A DNA stretch of 64,000 nt, taken from the NCBI GenBank assembly GCA_043228905.1, contig JBHGNT010000013.1:5766001-5830000 (forward strand). The letters are read 5' to 3'. Of this stretch, positions 19,993-29,597 are shown piece by piece. Position 1 is the first letter of the stretch. Each line of letters starts with the position of its first letter. The notes under the pieces were generated by a model. That model was not told the origin of the DNA, searched no databases, and saw only the letters and a program-made list of their open reading frames with translations. This DNA comes from Azolla caroliniana (lineage: Eukaryota; Polypodiophyta). The translations under genes and the position numbers were made by a program.

Positions 19993-22900
19993 TTAAGCAA
20001 TGTCATTGATATGTGATTCTAGATAAGCGCTAGCTGTGCACATCTCCTCTTTTAGATGCTCCTCGATTGCATCCATGAAATTCTCATCATATTCAAATAT
20101 CCATTTAATGATGCTTGTATTTGGCTCAACTCCAGCTAAAACTTGAGCACTATAAGTCACGTTTGGATTAGAATGCTTTCCCAAATATCCTCCCTCAAAG
20201 ACTGTAGCTTTGAAACTCATTTGTTCATGGTCAATGTTGTTCCATAGAAACTTGACGTAATCAAATTTAGAAAAGTCTGAAGAAATCAATAAAAGGTTAT
20301 CAACGACAATGTTAAAAGTATAAATTGCATTTCAATAAGATCATATTTTTTATTTCTGTGGAAAATATTGACAAAATATCATATGAAACATGTTTGTGGC
20401 ACAATATATGATATCTTGCACAACAAAATTAAGGATTACGTTAAATGGAAGCACAAAATATAACCCACTTGTGTGGCTAGGTATGTAGAAGCTCTTCTTG
20501 AATAAGGGGGACAAGTTGGATCTCTAAACAAAAGCCTTTATTTGGTGCAAACCAATAGCCAAATAAAGAAGTATTAATGCTAAGATAAAGTAGGATATTA
20601 TAAGCTTGCCGTGCATGAGTACTAAAGGTAGATTTTCATGGTCTCTTAAGCTCTCAAGAATGCAATGGTCTCAATTTCCAATGTCAACTACCATACCAAA
20701 CAAGCTTTAAAACATGTTGATAAAACCTATTATGCCCATATATTAGTTGATAACATGTAAGGTGCACTTTTGTTGCAAAATGGTTAAGATGCAATGACAA
20801 TATTTAACATTGATTCACCCTTTCAAGGGCGTTAAAAACATTGCATGACATGTTCGTTATCTGAATGATTCAAATGGCTTGAAATCAGATAATTTACCCA
20901 TTAATATGGATGTGACATTATGACTCTTTATAAGGTATAACTTTTGTTTTGTCATTTGTACTTGGAGTGCTCAACATGTTGGATAATATATTCCAAAGGC
21001 TACATCCAAGTGTTCATATTAGAGAACATCTCAAATTAATCATTGAAAACTTTCAATTTGGCATTCCAATGTAATAGATTTGTTATATATTCATTCCATA
21101 CAGAATCTTACATGAGGATTGAGAATGGACTCATCACTTAACTCATTTCACACCATTTTGTGCAACGTATATACTGCAGATGCAATGAAGTTACATTTTT
21201 TAGATCATTTTAAAGAGGATTTTAGTATTTTTAAAGTGGCAAGTTCTTTTGTTGAAAGCACACTATGAAGGACATGGACAAATTTAATATAACCATTCTC
21301 TTGTGAATGAATCTAATCAAAATTTTCCATGTCCTTTTTAGTACTTATAACAAAAGAACCTTGCAGCTTTAAAAATACTAACCTCCTCTTTGAAATGATT
21401 TGAAAATCACAAAGTGGTTCATACAATGTATCTTTTAAGAATCTTCAAAATAGTGTATATGCATCACTTCCTTGCAAATGTACTTAACATCATGTTTACG
21501 TTAAGTATGAATTTCCTAAAGGAATATGTGGGTGTGACATATGTACATTGGAGGTTTGGATATTATAGATATTGGGGAGATAGAAAAGAAATTTCTATAT
21601 CTTGTTATTATAGATCTCAATGGTTTAAGAAGGATAGCAATAATTATCTAGTTATTCCACAATATGGTAAACAAAAAGGAATGCTTTACATTTTACCAGA
21701 TGGCACAAAAAGTAATGAGTATAAAAGCATTATCATGGATAGAAGTATGACTTGATGGTGAGGACTTAATTGAAGCCATATGTTTCTAAACTTTGTTTTC
21801 TAGGGCATTAATAGAGACTATAAAAAAGAGGCTTCAAGATCCAATGTTTCTTTCCACATTGAAAATATGTTTCAAGATCCATTCAAATTTAAAGAAAATG
21901 CACATATCACCAATGAACATGTCTATTGGATCTACAAGCATTTTAGCATGAAAAACTATCAGTTTTAATGAGTTAAAATCACTTGCAAACTTTTATGGCA
22001 TTCGAAAAAGATAGATAGGAAAGTGTTTTCTCCCATAATTTATAATTGATAATTTTTTTGATGAATATACAAATTTTAGACCGCAAGCTACCACGAAATG
22101 GCTTGGAAGATATTTCTTTGATGTTTGAGTACAATAAGTTGTAATGATGTGTGAAAAGAAAAGCTACCCAAGCTTTTAAAGCTTTCGTTGATAAGGTTAA
22201 TTCAATGTTTTTCGACTACAACATGTGATAGAAGCTTTAGTCGCCTAAATCTAATAAAGAATAAGTTCAAAATTAGGCTAAAAAGAAATGCAGTAGATGC
22301 ATTGATACGAATATCCATTGAAGGACTTGAACTAGAAGAACATTACCTCATTGCCAACATTAGGTTGTGGCGAGAAAGCAAGGCATATCATCATATTTTT
22401 ACAATAACATCTCATGAGCATGATGATGACATCTAGGAGTTCATAGAAGATATAGATTGGAACTTTGTAAATTCAATCTAATTTGTTTTAAAGTTTTATA
22501 TATATTAGATCTAATTTTATCTAATATGTTGCTAATGCTAGTTTACAAAGTTTTGATAAGTGAATTTTGTTTACATAGTCAGGTATTTCATTTTTTTGGA
22601 AATATATACATATATACTTTTTTGGATCCAAACTTTTGTGATTTATTTGATTTGGTATTGTGCTAGAATTTTATTTCCTGATTTGGAATGTGCTAATTTT
22701 TATTTTCAACATGTTCCGGTTGAAATTGTTGCTTGTAGGAAAGTGGCTAGTTAAAGTTTTAAATTTCCAATTAGGTAACACGTTCATTAGAAGCATGAAA
22801 ATTTCCACTAGGGGATATAGACTTTGGCAACACTAGTGTGCATTAAGTAAACAAGAAGTTATTATGGGAGAAAGAAAATCTTTTTTATGATGTTAAGGAA

Positions 22901-23410
22901 TTAGAGATAGAACCATGCATAAGTCTTGTATTTAGATTTGTGTGATTTGACATTTGGATATGTATCATTTGACACATATATGGACTATGATTAAAACATG
23001 GCTTACTTAGATTTGTGAGACTTGACCCTCAAACATGGACTAAAAAATGCATGGGCTTCCTTAAAAGAACCAATTTAGGATACAAAGCACAAAATCATTG
23101 ACTAAATTTAATGGGTAATTGAACGGCAATTCATAATAGGGATATGATGATGTAAATTATTGAAACATTATATTGCTCTCTAGACTCCATGTATTATATT
23201 AAGTCAATAGTATATAGAAATTGGGCGCATGTCTTTTTTGAATGAATAGAAAGTAGGTGGATAGTTTCATATCCACTCAAGTTGGAACTCATGATTTGTT
23301 CATGATAAACAATTAATGCAATAGTTTATACATCAAGTCAATAATACATAGTTTGAGATAGTAAAAATGTATACACACAAACACAAACACACACATACAC
23401 ATACACATAC

Positions 23411-23460
<50 letters not shown>

Positions 23461-23674
23461 ATGCATCCAAATGTAAGGAGGGAGAATTACTCTCAACATT
23501 GTAGTTTATTTGGCCAACGCCTCCAGTAGCAAGAGGGGGGCCATCCAAGTACTCAATCGAGGTGTAGCGTTGTGGGATTGCTTTCGGTAAGGTGATCTGA
23601 AAGTTCTTCATCCATACCCTCCAAACATCTTTTGGTGAATGCTTGATAACTATCTCGAGCTCAAATTGTTTCAT
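19993..23674 (-). CDS. Bet v 1 / major-latex-protein-like protein (two exons)
   Basis: Join of exon 1 (23674 down to 23491, 184 bases) and exon 2 (20276 down to 19993, 284 bases), giving 155 residues, the usual family length. Exon 1 holds ELEIVIKHSPKDVWRVW and the glycine-rich loop (LATGGVGQI, compare GNGGPGTIK in Bet v 1); exon 2 holds FDYVKFLWNNIDHEQMSFK, FEGGYLG and IIKWIFEYDE. The donor GTAATT and the acceptor TTGATTTCTTCAG split codon 62 in phase 1, the conserved intron position of plant Bet v 1 genes. The family forms a hydrophobic pocket binding small ligands and acts in the cytosol; ligand unknown here. The ATG at 23674 is chosen because exon 1 then has exactly 61 codons plus one base. 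The 3.2-kb intron is unusually long. No disabling mutation is visible. Confidence 0.82.
21197..21405. repeat. Imperfect ~85-bp inverted repeat (MITE-like hairpin)
   Basis: The left arm (about 21197-21285, containing AAAGAGGATTTTAGTATTTT and GACATGGACAAATTT) is matched in reverse complement by the right arm (about 21319-21405, AAATTTTCCATGTC and AAAATACTAACCTCCTCTTT). The loop is about 33 bases. Terminal duplication was not found. It may belong to the degraded hAT element that follows. Confidence 0.7.
22170..22436 (+). pseudogene. hAT-superfamily transposase remnant (C-terminal dimerisation domain)
   Basis: The frame 22188-22436 reads STTTCDRSFSRLNLIKNKF, then a VDALIRISIEG stretch, the signature of the hAT carboxy-terminal dimerisation domain (usual form S-x-x-x-ERSFS-x-L-x-x-IK). 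Upstream to about 21760 there are fragments with stops in all frames, so the catalytic part is not recoverable. It lies antisense inside the Bet v 1-like intron. Confidence 0.75.
23397..23461 (+). repeat. (CATATA)n microsatellite near the intron donor
   Basis: About ten CATATA/CATACA units beginning 30 bases inside the intron of the Bet v 1-like gene. Confidence 0.9.
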
Positions 23675-23689
23675 TTTGTTTCTCACACA

Positions 23690-23692
23690 CTA

Positions 23693-23745
<53 letters not shown>

Positions 23746-23781
23746 ATTACTTAGTATTGTTTCTTGTATATTCATACATAC

Positions 23782-23817
<36 letters not shown>

Positions 23818-23820
23818 ATA
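23690..23820. promoter_or_regulatory. Upstream region of the Bet v 1-like gene: (GA)n, TATATATA and (CA)n
   Basis: Relative to the minus-strand gene, a ~46-base perfect (GA)n tract (23697-23742 as TC on plus) starts about 23 bases before the ATG and could be in the 5' leader. A TATATATA box lies near 23779-23790 and a (CA)n tract (23791-23818) just upstream. GAGA tracts near plant start sites can bind BBR/BPC factors; whether this one does is unknown. Confidence 0.4.
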
Positions 23821-24844
23821 ATGTAGGTGTATATGTCTATTTATCATCGTTTATATTATAAATTGAAATTTATATTTTTTTGAGCTCTTGTGATAAACCT
23901 ATGGGAAATACTTTAAAGAAAAACAAAATTTAAATGAATGTTAAAATTGTCGGTGTAAAGCATTTATATAAAATTTAATAAATGTTAAAAGTGTCATTGT
24001 AAAGAATTTATGTATATAATATTTTGTAAATGTTAAAACTTACTTTTAAAACAAAAATTTAATTTAAAAAAACAATTAAATCATTTAAACTACAATTTCT
24101 AACTGTTAAAATTGAACTGAACCGTTTTAACCGTTAAGCTGCAGTTTCACAGTTCGGTGTGGTTCGAACTGAACCGTTGCTGATAGTTAATGAATATTGG
24201 TAACCTTGATGAAACAAAATAAAACCTTGTTGTCTTTGAATATGAAAGGGAACATGGGCAAGTAAATGAAATTGTAAAGGACAAATAGAACCTAACTTTG
24301 ATTACTCTCCTTATTTTCTTTGGATCTCACTACTTTAGGATTACAAGCTTTACATAACCTTTTTCTCGTGAATATAAAACTTCATTATAAAAGTTGAAAT
24401 ACCACTATGGTTATTTTACACTAATCGGATCCCATTTACATCAAGTCAACTGAGACTAGTATGATGATACTTTAAACCAAATAAAATGATTCCTTGTTTG
24501 AGTTAAAATAATGGATTTGAGTTTTGTGTATTGCTTACTATAGGGCATCACAATGGTTCAAGGGAAAAAAAGGGTATTACTTACTATAGGGCCTATTCAT
24601 TTCGTAAGCAAGTAAATAAAGTTCAAGGAAACTATCAAAAGAAAAAGAAAAAGAAGAAAAAAAGGGTATTACTTATTGTAGGGTCTATTCATTTCATCAA
24701 CAGGTAGATAAAGTTCAAGGAAACTATCAAATATTGGAAATTTTTCTTATGTTTGAATATTATAGGGTCTAAATCAAACCAAAGTGATGGATAGGAAAAG
24801 AGAGAAAGGGACAATGAAATAGTTAAATCTTGAACTAATATTGA
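23821..24844. repeat. AT-rich intergenic DNA with duplicated segments
   Basis: No gene seen. A segment at about 24400-24535 (GGATCCCATTTACATC..., GATTCCTTGTTTGAG...) is matched at 25995-26140. A second pair, about 24567-24633 and 24662-24732 (TATTCATTTCGTAAGC / AAAGTTCAAGGAAACTATC), is a local duplication. Confidence 0.65.
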
Positions 24845-25203
24845 AGCATGTTTCCATAAGCTTTCTCATAACACTACATCTCAATTGTTTAGATGGATGG
24901 ACCCTCACTCATTGAGGGAGCAATCCTATACGTAAACACCCTTATTGTACCTCTTGATTTTCTTGCATTTGAAACTATATTAATACATCAAAGCTCTATA
25001 TAGCTTTGAACTCTCAATAATTACCTAGTTTACGTGCCAATGATCATATAATATTGATTGCATCATACCCATGACAAGATGGTAAGATAATGATGGATGT
25101 CTTCTAACAACAACGTGCATTGTTCCTCATGCATTGCAACATTTCTTGCACATTGTGCAACCACGTATCCTTCGTGGACTTTTTCTCCAAAGAGGTTCAC
25201 CGT
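24845..25203 (+). repeat. Dispersed repeat R1, copy 2
   Basis: Matches 17068-17427 with moderate divergence throughout (TTCCATAAGCTTTCTCATAAC...). Its second half is the first unit of the 177-base tandem array that follows. Confidence 0.75.
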
Positions 25204-25465
25204 TTAGGTTCCAATCATATCATGTTGATTCCATCATAGCCGTGACATGATGGTAAGATAATGATGGATGTTTGCTAACAACAACGTGCATTGTTCCTCA
25301 TACATTGCACCATTTCTTGCACATTGTGCAACCACGTATCCTTCTTGGACTTTTTCTCCAAAGAGGTTCATCGTTTAGGTTCCAATGATAATATAATATT
25401 GATTCCATTATAGCCATGACATGATGGTAAGATAATGATGGATGTCTTCTAATAGCAACAGATTA
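25028..25465 (+). repeat. 177-bp tandem repeat, about 2.5 copies
   Basis: Units start near 25028, 25205 and 25382 with GTTCCAATGATNATATAATA-like sequence, each containing CATGACATGATGGTAAGATA and, in full copies, CATTTCTTGCACATTGTGCA. A single copy lies in R1 copy 1 near 17250. No coding potential. Confidence 0.8.
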
Positions 25466-26564
25466 GATGTTTCTAATAGTGAAAGAAACCACAACGAATT
25501 ACCCCTTAATCTCCTATATGATGTGTATTCTAACGTGAGCATCACAATGGTTAGAGATCAATCCTAATGTAAACATAAGACAAGGAAATATAAGATAGAT
25601 TGATAAGAAAAAAGAGAGAAAAACAGGTACTAATCCACTCGACCACCATCGAGCGAAGACATCGACACAGACTTGAGCCTTGATTGGCGTCCCATGGCAT
25701 TGAGTCGTACTAGTGTCGTGGAGAATTGCGACCACTAGGAGAAAGGTTTGTTAGATGCGTGCGAACAAGGGTGCAAATGGATGCACATGAAAGAAGTCTT
25801 ATGTATAAACAATCATATTAAGTAGTATAATATTAATAAGTTCATGGTAGAGTATTTTAATAGGTACTTTATGATCCTTTAGAAAGAGGAGAATTATAGT
25901 GAGTGATGGGAGGAAATCATGGAGGGAATCTCTAATAGAAAACGACCGACAAAGCAACGTGATATATTGTCGACCCTCCCTCATTTTGGAGCTATAATAT
26001 GGAAAATGGAAATACCACTGTGATTATTTTACACGAATTGGATCCCATATACACCTCATCAAGTGAGACCAGTATGATGATATTGTAAACCATATCAAAT
26101 GATTCCTTGTTTGAGCTAAAATAATGGATTTGAGTTTCATGTGCATAAAATGTACATCCATCAAACAAATGAATTGTAGGAACTCAATCATGTTAAAATG
26201 TATATGTCAATTTAGTAACTCTATTATCTTTTGTCACTTTTTCTTGGATTGGTTGAAAGGTCACACAATAGATGTATGGTCAAGCCAGTAGATGTTTTTT
26301 TGTATTATTTTATTGTTGGTTATACTCATTTAATGAGCAAGAAGAATCACATCTCTAGGTATTTCCTCCACCCACATGGGGCATGTACTAATGAATGTGG
26401 TACACTAATCATTATGAGTGTCTGTGGTTACCTAACAACAATTGATTAAGATAAATAAAAAAGTTGAGGGGTTCAATCACATTTGAATTCAATCTAAAAT
26501 GTCAATTTTGTGATGTATGAGAAACAATTTGTTTTTGTATTTGGAAAGAATCGGGTATGATTCT
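25466..26564. other. AT-rich intergenic region, no gene seen
   Basis: Contains the second copy of the GGATCCCAT...GATTCCTTGTTTGAG segment (25995-26140). Short open frames on both strands show no known domain. It ends at the LTR of copia E3. Confidence 0.6.
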
Positions 26565-27007
26565 TGTGTAGCGGAAGCGATGTGTGTTGTGTGTATGTGT
26601 GTGAGGAAAGAGAGAGGAGAAGAGAAACACAAGATAGATTAGTTGAAGTGGAAAAGGAGTACTCAAGAAGAAGATGTATATTTCACAAGTAAAATATGAA
26701 TTACAAAATGTAGCATTACAAGGAGTCCCAAACGACTTAGTATGAATTAGGAGGAGGGTGCTTTATATAAGGTCACCCTCTCTCTTCATTAACTTATTAC
26801 AACTTCCACTCTCTCTCTAGAACCTTGAGGAATGTGAAGACTCATAGTTATCGGGAATATGGAACTCATTAGTTATGTGTCATAGAATATGATTCTATGA
26901 CACATAGTTTAATGTGTAGAGAGTGGTATGACTCTTGACCTTTGAGTGCACATAGATTCTCAAAGGTGTGTTCACATGTTGCTCTATGTTGAGTTTGATT
27001 CTTAACA
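26565..27007 (-). mobile_element. 3' LTR of copia E3
   Basis: On the minus strand it begins TGTTAAGAATCAAACTCAAC directly after a polypurine tract (27008-27022) and ends near ...CTACACA at 26565; 443 bases. A homologous LTR lies at 18527-18915. It contains an inverted repeat TGTCATAGAATATGATTCTA... near 26878 and a TATATAAGG box near 26775. E3 is the outermost element of the nest that fills the rest of the window. Confidence 0.75.
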
Positions 27008-27154
27008 CGCCCCCTCAAGCTCAACTCGGGTCGGTTCCTTTGGATTGATGTTCGCTTCGGCTCGTATCCGGTTCGAACGATCTTCGGTGTCTGATTCGGC
27101 TCGTACCTGGTTCGGACGGTATTCGGTTCTTGATTGTACTCCCCCTCAAGCTTG
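27008..27154 (-). other. Double polypurine tract region of E3
   Basis: Two near-identical tracts occur on the minus strand: GAGCTTGAGGGGGCG at the LTR (27008-27022) and AAGCTTGAGGGGGAG at 27139-27154. The ~115 bases between them contain two repeats of a TACGAGCCGAA-like unit. E4 and E5 show the same doubling with a longer segment in between. Confidence 0.65.
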
Positions 27155-28032
27155 GCAAGTCAAGGATTGTCATTCCAAGATCTGAAATGAATTCCCGAAC
27201 TTGTCGGCTCCTAGGGCTTTCGTGAAAATGTCAATCGTTTGAAGATTCGTGTTGATGTGTAGAAGGTCGACATCTCCGGTTGGAACACGCTCTCGAATGA
27301 AGTGATAGAGCACTTCGATATGTTTTGTGTGAGCGGGGAACACCGGGTTCCGAGCCAAATAAATATTGCTCATGTTGTCATAGTAAAGGGGAGTCAGATC
27401 CTTGATTGGAATGCCCAGATCCTTCAAAATCCTCTTGAACCATACGGCTTCCCATGCAGCTATGGCTGCACCCCTGTATTCCGCCTCCGTACTCGAAAGA
27501 GCAACGATAGGTTGCTTCTTGCTACTCCACAAAATCGCTATGCTGAGGGAGAAGAGGAATCCGGAGGTGGATCGTTGATCGGCTTTGTAGCCTGCCCAAT
27601 CCGCATTTGTGTACCCTTCGAGTCGTACTGGTGTGGCCGATTTGTAGAGAATGTCGTAATCCATTGTCCCGCTCACATATCGTAATACTCGCTTAGCACA
27701 ATCCAAGTGAATGTCTCATGGTTTTTGTATGAATTGGACGAGGGGGCCGACCGGATAGCTGAGGTTGGGTCGAGTGATTGTGAGATAGATGAGGCTCCTG
27801 ATCAGTTGTCAATACTAAGTCGGCTCACATTCTTCCACGCCGGAGTCAGTATCCAATTTGAGGTTTCAATCAAGAGGCGTAGCGATCGATTTGCACTCAG
27901 TCATCCCAAACTTGTATAATAAGTTGAGAATGTAGTGTCGTTGGGAGATCATAATGCTGGCCAGAAACCGAATTACTTCGATGCCTAGGAAGTAATAGAG
28001 CTTCGTCATGTCCGTCATTTTGAATTTGCTGG
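27155..28032 (-). pseudogene. pol: E3 RNase H and reverse transcriptase end (degenerate)
   Basis: Minus-strand frames give RNase H (YTNADWAGYKADQRSTSGF, SSTEAEYRGAAIAAWEA, IDIFTKALGADKF) at 27170-27706 and the end of RT (YYFLGIEVIRF, ISQRHYILNLLYKFGM) at 27866-28030, with stops and a frameshift between. The frame breaks at 28032, where gypsy C is inserted, and continues at 50133 on the other side (...NKVKSLLS + KFKMTDM...). Confidence 0.85.
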
Positions 28033-28319
28033 TGTCGTGAAGATCTGTCACTATGTGCAGATTGTGAGGCAGAACCACTGGGGTCCTGGACCGGAAGGAT
28101 TCGAAGTTTGCATTAGTTTAGCGAGAAAGTATTTAAGATAGATTGAAAGAGAGAGATTGATATGGTGAGAAAGAGATAGAGAGAGATTAAGATTGAACCC
28201 TTGACTTTAGACTTAAGAAACACGATACATTATCAATTGGATAAAGAATTTTCTTCTTATTAAATTCTTGAATAATACATAGCTCCTTTTATCTTTTTCA
28301 TCGACTCTTTTATAGATGC

Positions 28320-28410
28320 CCCCATGCATATGATGCGTGTGGGGGTACAAGACATGCATAAAATGCATGATGCATGTTTGCCATTTGGCGCTCATGCATG
28401 TGATGCATGA
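28320..28410. repeat. CATGCA/TGCATG cluster in the C LTR
   Basis: Within ~90 bases there are about eight CATGCA or TGCATG hexamers, many overlapping as palindromes (CATGCATATGATGCG). The same cluster is at 49225-49310 in the other C LTR and, inverted, at 12765-12835 in the K LTR. CATGCA is the core of plant RY elements; a regulatory role is only inferred. Confidence 0.6.
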
Positions 28411-28494
28411 TAACCATGTCACTCATTTAAGCTCTCATATAAGAATTTTTCAAGTAAAACTATAATGATAAAAATGTAACTTTAAGGAAATGAC

Positions 28495-28549
28495 TTGGCT
28501 TAGTGGTAAGTATATTGCTTTCTATCTTGGAGGTGCAAGGTTCAAGTCT
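28495..28549 (+). other. tRNA-like A/B-box module in the C LTR
   Basis: TTGGCTTAGTGG (28495-28506) fits the pol III A box and GGTTCAAGTCT (28539-28549) is close to the B-box consensus GGTTCGANTCC, 32 bases apart as in tRNA genes. The other C LTR carries the same module at 49404-49458 with one change in the B box. No complete acceptor stem found, so it is not called a tRNA gene. Confidence 0.5.
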
Positions 28550-28619
28550 TACTTACATCTCTTTTAAAGCACAAAATACTATTAGGCTTTTGGACCAAAT
28601 ATCTTTAAAACACCATGCA

Positions 28620-29100
28620 CCGCGATCAACCGACCCGACCGATCTGTCCGATTTGCATTCATTCGGTCTGGCCCGGTTAGGTCCGCATCCTGAGGTCACC
28701 GGATGTCGGTCACCAACCGGTCGCCGGATGTTGGATGCCGGTCACCGGTTGCTAGTTCCATCACCAGTCGGTCGCCGGTCGTCGTCGTCGCACTGTCTCC
28801 GTCCAAAACCAATGAAATATGCTACATCCATTTCTCAAGTCATTGAACTCATCCTTTCTATGCTTTAAAACACCATGCACCGCGATCAACCGATCCGTCC
28901 GATTTGCATCCGTTCGGTCTGGCCCGGTTCAGTCCGCATCCCGAGCCGGATGCCAGTAATCGGGTTTGCCAACATCGATCGGTCGCCGGTTGTCGCATCC
29001 CGAGCCAATTCGATTTGCATCCCGAGCCAATTCGGTCTGCATCCCGAGGTCACCGGACGTTGGATGCCGGTCACCGGTCACCGGCTGCCGGTTCCATCAC
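28620..29100 (+). repeat. Internal duplication in the C 3' LTR
   Basis: Blocks at about 28610-28860 and 28866-29185 both start with CACCATGCACCGCGATCAACC-type sequence and end with AAGTCATTGAACTCATCCTT. Inside, short CCGGTCGCCGG and CATCCCGAG units repeat. The other LTR of C (about 49520-49790) has a single block, so the duplication happened in this copy. Confidence 0.75.
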
Positions 29101-29597
29101 CGTCTCCCCGATGTCGTTCCGCTGTCTCTGTCCAAAACCAATGAAATTGGCCACATCCATTTGTCAAGTCATTGAACTCATCCTTTCTATGCTCCACACA
29201 TAAACACATAGATAATAACTTTTGCTTTGCCTTATATATGATGAGATCCTTATTTGTCATGTCTATGTGGGATATCTCACAATTTTATTTTTCTCTTTTT
29301 CTTTGCAAACTTCATACCCACATAACTTGACACTGAGATGTCCGTTTGTTATGTAGTAAAGGGCATTCAAAAGCTCTTCAAGACCTCCATCTTTTTGTAC
29401 CAAGATATTAAACTTATTTAAAATAGTATCTTCACTATTATTATTTTATATTTCGTGAGAAGAACCACACTCGATTTTATATGTTCCTCACAAGTTTCAC
29501 ACTATCACCGAAAATCTTCATGACATCCACCCCCACCAAACCGCACATCCTTCGGTACGTGCCAAGAAGAGAGAGTGCGAGATTTCGGCTACGGTGA

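Larger units (their letters stand above)
20277..23490 (-). other. 3.2-kb intron of the Bet v 1-like gene
   Basis: Bet v 1 introns are usually short (roughly 0.1-1 kb); this one has been expanded. It contains a plus-strand hAT transposase remnant (22170-22436), a large imperfect hairpin (21197-21405) and a CATATA repeat near the donor. An open stretch at 21414-21755 on the plus strand shows no domain I recognise. The remainder is AT-rich with no further signal. Confidence 0.75.
28033..29525 (-). mobile_element. 3' LTR of gypsy C
   Basis: Minus-strand ends TGTCATGAAG (29525) and ...TTCACGACA (28033); 1493 bases. It aligns over its length with the 5' LTR (49010-50128 and 45764-45838) but with many substitutions and an extra block at about 28870-29150, itself a partial duplication of 28620-28860 (CACCATGCACCGCGATCAACC start). 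A CATGCA-rich block (28320-28410) and a tRNA-like module (28495-28549) lie inside. Confidence 0.8.

Noticed and set aside
21414-21755. Possible 113-residue gene in the Bet v 1-like intron
   Set aside because: No recognisable domain, AT-rich, next to a hairpin and hAT debris; more likely transposon remnant.
28495-28549. Functional tRNA gene
   Set aside because: A and B boxes are present but I could not find a proper acceptor stem or anticodon arm; the module is repeated in LTRs.
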